Below, piece by piece: positions 55,172 through 61,059 of a stretch of 64,000 nucleotides of DNA. Both the position numbers and the translations under genes were made by a program. Origin of the DNA: Mesorhizobium sp. NZP2077 (lineage in GTDB: Bacteria > Pseudomonadota > Alphaproteobacteria > Rhizobiales > Rhizobiaceae); contig NZ_CP051293.1 in assembly GCF_013170805.1 (NCBI RefSeq), positions 3,540,001-3,604,000 of the forward strand, in the 5' to 3' direction. The notes under the pieces were generated by a model. The model searched no databases. It was not told the origin of the DNA and saw only the letters and a program-made list of their open reading frames with translations. How positions within the stretch are numbered: the stretch's first letter is position 1; each line of letters opens with the position of its first letter.

Positions 55172-56167
55172 ATGTCGATCCTCGGCATGCGGCAATGGTC
55201 GATGGGTGGGGCGTATCAGTTTGTGCTCGCCGCCGCCGAGGTGCCGTCCTACGCCAATTCCGGCGGATCCGGCAACCGGTCATCGCTGATCACCATTACC
55301 ACCGATGCCACCATGGCCGGCAGCGGCGGCATCGCCGTGATGATCGACGGCGCGCAAACGGACAGCGCATGGTTCGCATCAGGCCAGTCTGGCAAATACG
55401 TCAAGTTCGACTTCGGCGCCGGCAACTACAAGGCGATTTCGGAGATCAAGTGGTACCAGGACAGCGCTGTCTCGCAGGGCAGTTGGGTCTTGGATGGTTC
55501 GAACGACGACGCGAACTGGGTGCCGATTTCTGACAGTTTCACATTGGGCACATCGGCGACCACCACCATCCCCGTGGCTTACAATGCCGGCAAGGGCTAT
55601 CGCTACTATCGGCTGCTCCAGGTCTCCGGTACGACGAGCTCTAGTCCGTACATCCGCGAAGTCGAGTTCAAGATTGCCGCCGCGCCGCAGGCCAACGATA
55701 ACAATTCGGCGGTGCCGTCCTACCTTAATCCCGGCGGCACGGGCGACCGTTCCGCAAGCATCACCGTTACCAGCACGTTCACAGCCGGATCCGGCTCGAC
55801 CTTGAGCAATCTGGTCGACGGCGGATTCGGTCTGAACAGTACCGATAGTCTGGAGATTCCCGGATCGCAGAGCAACCAGACGATCACCTTCGATTTCGGG
55901 GTCGGCGCCAGCAAGATCATCACAGGCTATGCCTTCTGGCAGAACCCTGGGGGCAGTCAAGGTACATGGAAGCTGCGCGCGTCGAACGACAATTCGAACT
56001 GGACCGATGTCGGTGCAGCCGAGACGCTCGGCGGGGTTTTCCGCCAAGTGTCTAAGTCCGCGTCCGCCAACACGACCGGCTATCGCTATTACCAATTGTT
56101 CCAGACATCGGGCTTTACCACCACAACGCCCTGGAACCAAGAAATCCAGTTCGAGATCGCGGCTTAG
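55172..56167 (+). CDS. Protein with two tandem discoidin (F5/8-type)-like domains
   Basis: The 331-residue protein has two repeats of about 140 residues. Each begins 'YANSGGSGNRSSLITIT' or 'YLNPGGTGDRSASITVT', contains a 'DFGxGxxKxI' strand, 'GSWVLDGSNDDANW' or 'GTWKLRASNDNSNW', and ends 'YRYYxLxQxSGxT…EVEFKIAA' or 'EIQFEIAA'. These are hallmarks of sugar-binding discoidin folds. A membrane-independent, virion-attached glycan-binding role is likely. Confidence 0.78.
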   Translation: MSILGMRQWSMGGAYQFVLAAAEVPSYANSGGSGNRSSLITITTDATMAGSGGIAVMIDGAQTDSAWFASGQSGKYVKFDFGAGNYKAISEIKWYQDSAVSQGSWVLDGSNDDANWVPISDSFTLGTSATTTIPVAYNAGKGYRYYRLLQVSGTTSSSPYIREVEFKIAAAPQANDNNSAVPSYLNPGGTGDRSASITVTSTFTAGSGSTLSNLVDGGFGLNSTDSLEIPGSQSNQTITFDFGVGASKIITGYAFWQNPGGSQGTWKLRASNDNSNWTDVGAAETLGGVFRQVSKSASANTTGYRYYQLFQTSGFTTTTPWNQEIQFEIAA

Positions 56168-56180
56168 GGGCAGGTAGATC

Positions 56181-57686
56181 ATGCGCACCATTAAGAAAGG
56201 CGCCACCAGCCAGTCGGTCTATTTCGACGTGCTGGATTCCACATCGACCACAGGTGGGCGCAAAACCGGCCTTGCCTTCAACACGTCGAGCCTGGTTGCC
56301 TATTATGTGCGCAACCAGGGCACCGCAACCGCTATCACGCTGGCAACGCTGGCCGCCGCCAACACGGCATGGTCGTCGGGCGGTTTCAAGGAAGTCGACG
56401 CCACCAACATGCCCGGCATCTACCGCCTCGACGTGCCTGATGCGGCTTTTGCGACCGGAGCGGGTGATGACGTGGTTATCGTGCTCAAGGGCGCCACTGG
56501 CATGGTGCAGGCGAGCGTCGATGTCCAGCTTGTCGCATGGGACCCGCAGGACAGCGTCCGCGCCGGCCTGACCGCGCTGCCCAATGCCGCCGCCGAAGCC
56601 GCTGGCGGGCTCTATACGCGCGGTACTGGGGCAGGACAGATCAACCAGGACGCCAACGGCCGCGTTGACGCCAACGCCAAGGCATGGGCCGGCACCGCGA
56701 CGACGTTGACCTCCGGCTTGCCCGACGTCAACATGAAGACGATCACCGCCGGCATCATCGCCGCGGCCTCCTTCGCCGCCAACGCGCTTGACGCGGTGTG
56801 GTCGACGGCAACCCGCGTGCTGACCGCCGGCACCAACATCGCGCTCGCCAAGGGAACCGGCGTCACAGGGTTCAATGATCTGTCAGCCGCGGAGGTCAAT
56901 GCCGAAGCGGATACGGCCCTCTCTGACGCTGGCGTGACCAGCGTGCGCCAGGCGCATCTGGATGCCGACGTCTCCAGCCGTTCGACCTATGCCGGAGCCG
57001 ACACGGCTGGAACCACGACATTGCTTTCGCGCCTCACCAACACGCGCGCCGGCCTGCTTGATCATCTCGACGCTGATATCTCGAGTCGCATGGCGACGTT
57101 CAGTTATACGGCGCCGCTGGATGCCGCTGGAACACGCTCGGCGCTCGGTCTGGCTTCGGCCAATTTCGACACGCAGATCGCCACACTGGCCACCTCGGCG
57201 GCGCTTACGGCCTTGCAGAGCCACGGCGACAGCACCTGGTCGACGGCGGATGTCTCCGACTTGCCGACCAATGCCGAGCTCGCCACGGCGCTGGCTGGGG
57301 CGGATGATGCCACACTGGCGGCTATTGCCTCGCTGTCGTCAGGCATATCGGCCAGTTTCACCAGCCTCGCCAGCTATGGCGACAGCCATTGGTCGACCGC
57401 TACCGGCTTTGCCACGGTCAACCCAGACAATGCCGGCATCGCCGCAATCCAGGAGCGCACCGACAATCTGCCGGACGATCCTGCTGATGCATCGGTAGTC
57501 GCCGGCGCGTTCACTGCCCTGCAAAGCCATGGTGATGGTGCTTGGGCGACCGGGGCGACTGCGCCGACTGCGGACGCGATCGCCGATGAGGTCGAGACGC
57601 GCACGCTTAACGCCAACATGACCAAGATCAACGGCACCGCGCTGACAGGCGACGGATCGTCCGGCGACAAGTTCGGGCCGGCATAA
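56181..57686 (+). CDS. Beta/alanine-rich phage structural protein
   Basis: The 501-residue protein begins MRTIKKGATSQSVYFDVLDS; residues 1 to 120 look like the beta-sandwich N-terminal domain of baseplate/fibre-type proteins. The rest is Ala/Thr-rich, with repeated segments 'ALQSHGDSTWSTADVSDLPT' and 'ADVSSRSTYAGADTAGTTT', suggesting a fibrous shaft. An attached structural fibre role is inferred. GGGGCAGG is present 10 to 17 bases upstream. Confidence 0.6.
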   Translation: MRTIKKGATSQSVYFDVLDSTSTTGGRKTGLAFNTSSLVAYYVRNQGTATAITLATLAAANTAWSSGGFKEVDATNMPGIYRLDVPDAAFATGAGDDVVIVLKGATGMVQASVDVQLVAWDPQDSVRAGLTALPNAAAEAAGGLYTRGTGAGQINQDANGRVDANAKAWAGTATTLTSGLPDVNMKTITAGIIAAASFAANALDAVWSTATRVLTAGTNIALAKGTGVTGFNDLSAAEVNAEADTALSDAGVTSVRQAHLDADVSSRSTYAGADTAGTTTLLSRLTNTRAGLLDHLDADISSRMATFSYTAPLDAAGTRSALGLASANFDTQIATLATSAALTALQSHGDSTWSTADVSDLPTNAELATALAGADDATLAAIASLSSGISASFTSLASYGDSHWSTATGFATVNPDNAGIAAIQERTDNLPDDPADASVVAGAFTALQSHGDGAWATGATAPTADAIADEVETRTLNANMTKINGTALTGDGSSGDKFGPA

Positions 57687-57896
57687 ATGATCGGCACGGT
57701 CTGGGCGGATTGCTGGCGGGACTGCTGGACCGATTGCTGGGCCGATGCCGTCATCCCGCCGATCGCCACGCTGATCCTAGCGTCCATTTCGATCCGGCCT
57801 TTGCTCGGCGCCTCGCTGCAGATGAAGACCGCGCTTTCAGGCGACATCGACGCCGGCCCGTTGCTTGCCGGCAAGATCAGGACGGATGAAACATGA
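57687..57896 (+). CDS. Small protein with W-x-D-C repeats
   Basis: The 69-residue product begins MIGTVWADCWRDCWTDCWAD. Four W-x-D-(C/A) units are read in tandem, at four-residue spacing, followed by a hydrophobic helix (IPPIATLILASISIRPLLGA). The stop overlaps the next start (ATGA). No family is recognised. Confidence 0.65.
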   Translation: MIGTVWADCWRDCWTDCWADAVIPPIATLILASISIRPLLGASLQMKTALSGDIDAGPLLAGKIRTDET

Positions 57897-58216
57897 CCTG
57901 CCTCGTCTATGTCGACAACACCAATCTGATCGAGGTCGTCGGGCTGAAAAGCGCGGTCGAGGGTGGTTTCGTCAATGATGCCGACGTCAGCGTGACGGTG
58001 AAGGATGCCAGCGGGACCAACGTCACGGGCCAGACCTGGCCGGCGACGCTCGCCTATGTCGCAAGCAGCGATGGCGTCTATCGCGGCATCCTCGAAGACG
58101 ATCTCGCCCTGGTCGACGGCGCGCAATATGTCGCCGTCATCGACGCCGATGCCGGTGCCAATCGCATCGGCCACTGGGAATTCGCCTTCACGCCGAAGAC
58201 AAGGCGCGGCGTATGA
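57893..58216 (+). CDS. Ig-like phage structural protein
   Basis: The 107-residue protein begins MTCLVYVDNTNLIEVVGLKS. Strands such as NDADVSVTVKDASGTNVTGQ and YVAVIDADAGANRIGHWEFA suggest an immunoglobulin- or BppU-like beta-sandwich. Such proteins are often bound to the baseplate or to the fibre. Coupled to the following gene by ATGA overlap. Confidence 0.65.
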   Translation: MTCLVYVDNTNLIEVVGLKSAVEGGFVNDADVSVTVKDASGTNVTGQTWPATLAYVASSDGVYRGILEDDLALVDGAQYVAVIDADAGANRIGHWEFAFTPKTRRGV

Positions 58217-58575
58217 GCATCTGGGATATCCATTACAACGCGCTCTATGCGTCGCCGATTGCGGTCGATGCCGTGCTGACGGTGGCCTGTGGTGAGATGC
58301 CGGTCAGCAAGGGTGCGGATGGCGGGCCGTTGCGGGCCATCGACAAGACGTCGGGCGTCGTCACCGGCGGTGGCCGGTTCCAGTCCGAGGTGCAGACAGT
58401 CAAGCCGGCGGCATCACTGCGCGCCTGCGATCTCGCCGGCATCGAGCCGGAAAAGCTGCAAGGCGCCGAGCTCGTCATCAACGGCAAGACCTGGCTTGTC
58501 GACACCCATGGCTTCCTGCCGGCGCCGACCGGCGAGGCCGCAGGCGAGATCCTGCTTTATCTGACGGAGCGTTGA
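58213..58575 (+). CDS. Head-tail joining protein (lambda gpFII-like position)
   Basis: The 120-residue protein begins MSIWDIHYNALYASPIAVDA and ends AAGEILLYLTER. It matches small joining/adaptor proteins of siphoviruses in length and location, just before the tail completion gene. Assigned mainly from position and composition. Confidence 0.6.
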   Translation: MSIWDIHYNALYASPIAVDAVLTVACGEMPVSKGADGGPLRAIDKTSGVVTGGGRFQSEVQTVKPAASLRACDLAGIEPEKLQGAELVINGKTWLVDTHGFLPAPTGEAAGEILLYLTER

Positions 58576-58576
58576 G

Positions 58577-59023
58577 ATGGATGCCCGCGAAGCGATCCTG
58601 CAGCGCCTGGTGGCGATTGCGCAGACGTTCAAGACGGACGGAATCAAGACGGTCTACCGCAACAACATGCGCCCGCCGGAGCCGAACCTGCCGGCGATCC
58701 TGGTGCTCGACGGCGATGAGGTGGCGGCCGAGGACGATCCGAATTCGCGCGGCTCGCGCGGTCCGCGCCGCATGACCATGACGCCGCAGCTGCTGATCGT
58801 GCTGCCGGAAACGCAAAAGGACGTTGGCACCACGCTGAACGCATGGCGGGCCAAGCTGATCCGCGCCATTGCCACGGATACCGACCTGATGGCGCTGACC
58901 ACCAACCGCATCGGCGGGCGGCTTCACTCGACCCAGACATCGCTGGCCTGGGGCCGCTCGATGCTCGGCGAAATGGGCGTGGCCTTCGCCATCCCCTACT
59001 ACCTCGACCCCAACACGCTTTGA
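58577..59023 (+). CDS. Tail completion/terminator-like protein
   Basis: The 148-residue protein contains REAILQRLVAIAQTFKTDGI, then MRRMTMTPQ-like strands and a central LLIVLPETQKDVGTTLNAW. Length, alpha/beta content and location before the tail tube fit the lambda gpU/HK97 gp10 class. Confidence in the exact role is moderate. Confidence 0.65.
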   Translation: MDAREAILQRLVAIAQTFKTDGIKTVYRNNMRPPEPNLPAILVLDGDEVAAEDDPNSRGSRGPRRMTMTPQLLIVLPETQKDVGTTLNAWRAKLIRAIATDTDLMALTTNRIGGRLHSTQTSLAWGRSMLGEMGVAFAIPYYLDPNTL

Positions 59024-59077
59024 GTTCGAAGAGTTCAACCGCCCGGTGACGGGCAACTTCACCGAAAGGAACGACCT

Positions 59078-59593
59078 ATGGGCGCTTCTCCCGACACTGC
59101 CAATTATCGCATTCCCGCCGCAACAATCGCGATCAAGACCGCCGACGACATGGACTATGTCGATGCCGGCAACCTTGTCGACTTCGTCTACACCCCGACA
59201 GTGACCAAGAAGGAACACTTCTCGGCCAGCGGCGGCTTGCGCGGCAAGGATTTCACCGCCGTTACCCAGGTTGCCGCCAGCGTGAAAATGACGTTGGACG
59301 AAAACACGGCGCGCAACATCCGGCTTTTCCTTCTGGCCGATGTCGACACCAACACGGCCGGCGATGAGATCATCGATCCTCTGAGCCAGCCGAACCTCAC
59401 TGTCGACATCAAGCTGACCGCCGTCAACACGATCGGCCCGATGATCGACTTTGAGGGCAACGTCACCATCAGCCCGTCCGGCGACTTCAACCTGATGGCT
59501 GATAATGACGACTTCGCCCAGATCCCTCTGGTCGCCGACGTCAACAAGGCCGACGGCCGCTATGGTCGCTTCACCATCCGTCAGCAGGCGTAA
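59078..59593 (+). CDS. Major tail tube protein
   Basis: The 171-residue protein begins MGASPDTANYRIPAATIAIK and is beta-rich, with AVTQVAASVKMTLDENTARN and DFEGNVTISPSGDFNLMADN. This length and position immediately upstream of the tail chaperone define the siphovirus tail tube subunit. GAAAGGA precedes the ATG. Confidence 0.8.
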   Translation: MGASPDTANYRIPAATIAIKTADDMDYVDAGNLVDFVYTPTVTKKEHFSASGGLRGKDFTAVTQVAASVKMTLDENTARNIRLFLLADVDTNTAGDEIIDPLSQPNLTVDIKLTAVNTIGPMIDFEGNVTISPSGDFNLMADNDDFAQIPLVADVNKADGRYGRFTIRQQA

Positions 59594-59596
59594 TGC

Positions 59597-59992
59597 ATGA
59601 CCGACTTCATCGACATTGCGCCGCTCACCTTCACGGAGACGGTGCGCGGCAATGAGGTGACGGTGCGCGGTGTCGAGCTGACCGACATCGCGCAGATCAT
59701 CATGCGCTTCCCCGAAGTGGCCAAACTCTTCGACATCAAGGGCAAGGCCAAGGTCGATCCGAAGGCGATGGGCACGCTTTCCGTCGCTTTGCAGGCGGCG
59801 CTGATAGCCGCCGGCGTCGACAGGATCAGGGAAGCGAGCGCTGCCAATTTGACGCCCGGCGAGCGTGCCTTGCTGATCTCGCGCATCCTGCTGCTGACGG
59901 TGCCGAGTCCCGCCGGCCCTTTCCTCGAGGCGCTGGCCAGGCTAACCGGCAAGGACGGCGCCGCGACGATCGGGGAGCCGGGGAGAGCCTAG
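59597..59992 (+). CDS. Tail assembly chaperone (G-type)
   Basis: The 131-residue protein begins MTDFIDIAPLTFTETVRGNE and precedes an open -1 frame extension, as lambda gene G does. It chaperones the tape measure during tail assembly. The stop is TAG at 59990-59992. The last codons pass through G-rich runs (59972-59975 and 59980-59983) at which ribosomes may slip. Confidence 0.75.
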   Translation: MTDFIDIAPLTFTETVRGNEVTVRGVELTDIAQIIMRFPEVAKLFDIKGKAKVDPKAMGTLSVALQAALIAAGVDRIREASAANLTPGERALLISRILLLTVPSPAGPFLEALARLTGKDGAATIGEPGRA

Positions 59993-60195
59993 CGCTGGCT
60001 GCGGCGCGGCTGAAGGGCCTCGGCCACTCCGCCAACGAGATCATGCACTACACGCCGCGCCAGATCGCGGCGTGGCTGCATTTCGGCGAGATCAACCGCC
60101 GGCATGAGATGGCTGACGAACTTGTCATCGGAATGAATGCGGCGCGTGGCGATCCAAAGGACGTCCAGAAACAGATCGAGGATCTGCGCGAATGA
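59983..60195 (+). CDS. Tail chaperone frameshift extension (T-type)
   Basis: In the -1 frame relative to the chaperone, 70 further residues are open: ESLALAAARLKGLGHSANEI, then MHYTPRQIAAWLHFGEINRR and a helical C-terminus ending IEDLRE. The pattern 'GHSxxEIxxYTPRQI' is typical of the downstream half of phage GT chaperones. P-site Gly-tRNA can slip from GGG (59981) to GGG (59980). Alternatively the ORF starts independently at ATG 60042. The stop overlaps the next ATG. Confidence 0.6.
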   Translation, partial: ESLALAAARLKGLGHSANEIMHYTPRQIAAWLHFGEINRRHEMADELVIGMNAARGDPKDVQKQIEDLRE

Positions 60196-60800
60196 CGAGC
60201 AGTCTAAAAATCTTCGTCGAAGCCGCCTCCGGCCAGTTCGATGCGGCCATGGCGGAATCGACCAAGGATCTGACTGCCGCCTCAATGGCCGCTGCCCGCA
60301 AAGGCGCCGACATCGCCAAGCGGGAAGGCCGCGCCAACATCGCTGCTGCGGGCTTCAGCCAGAAATGGCAGAACACGCTGACGACGAAAATCTATCCCGA
60401 CAAGGGCGTGTCGACGCAACCGTCGATCCTGCTCTATTCCAAGATCGCCTATTCGAACATTTTCGAGGAAGGCGGTTCGATCTTCGGCCATCCGCTTCTG
60501 TGGCTGGCGCTGCCGACCGCGCCCAAGATGATCGGTCGCAACCGCACCACGCCGTCGCTCTATGCCAGCCATGTCGGCCCGCTGTTTTCCATCGTCAGGG
60601 CTGGCAAGCGCCCCTTGCTGGCAGCCAGGATCAGGACCGGACAGAAGGGCAAGCGCGGCGGAGTGCAGTTCAAGACGGTGCCGATGTTTGTCGGCATCGA
60701 CGAGACGACGCTGAAGGCGCGCTTTTCCATCCATCAGGTCGCGGAGAAGGTCGGCGAGATGCTGCCGGAGATTTTCGCGGCGGAGTTCAACAAGGGCTAG
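60192..60800 (+). CDS. DUF6441-like phage tail protein
   Basis: The 202-residue protein begins MTSSLKIFVEAASGQFDAAM and contains ANIAAAGFSQKWQNTLTTKI, SNIFEEGGSIFGHPLLWLAL and GKRPLLAARIRTGQKGKRGG. This matches a DUF6441-type minor tail protein found between chaperone and tape measure. It overlaps the chaperone extension by four bases and the antisense gene by four bases. Confidence 0.72.
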   Translation: MTSSLKIFVEAASGQFDAAMAESTKDLTAASMAAARKGADIAKREGRANIAAAGFSQKWQNTLTTKIYPDKGVSTQPSILLYSKIAYSNIFEEGGSIFGHPLLWLALPTAPKMIGRNRTTPSLYASHVGPLFSIVRAGKRPLLAARIRTGQKGKRGGVQFKTVPMFVGIDETTLKARFSIHQVAEKVGEMLPEIFAAEFNKG

Positions 60801-61030
60801 TTTTCGTCGACGACGCTATCGAAGTCGCGGCCGACAAGTAGCAGTACGAAGCCGCCGAGGAACGCCAGGCTAGTGACGGTGATCAAACCGATCGGCCACC
60901 ATCCCGGCGCCGAGACATACCAAAACCAGCCGATGACCTGAATTACTGGCGATGCCAGCAGCAGCCATACCCCATGCACGCCATCGCCGTTCAACCGGCT
61001 TCGCGTCGTCACCCGATACTTGATCGCCAT
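60797..61030 (-). CDS. Antisense-oriented membrane protein (moron)
   Basis: The 77-residue protein begins MAIKYRVTTRSRLNGDGVHG, with two membrane helices (VWLLLASPVIQVIGWFWYVS and GLITVTSLAFLGGFVLLLVG). The ribosome-binding site GGAGGGCGAG lies just before the ATG on the minus strand. It is inserted between two tail genes and read opposite to them, like lysogenically expressed morons or superinfection-exclusion genes. The frame extends to 61078, but the ATG at 61030 is clearly preferred. Confidence 0.72.
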   Translation of the reverse strand: MAIKYRVTTRSRLNGDGVHGVWLLLASPVIQVIGWFWYVSAPGWWPIGLITVTSLAFLGGFVLLLVGRDFDSVVDEN

Positions 61031-61059
61031 ATCTCGCCCTCCCGCAAGGATACAACCTA

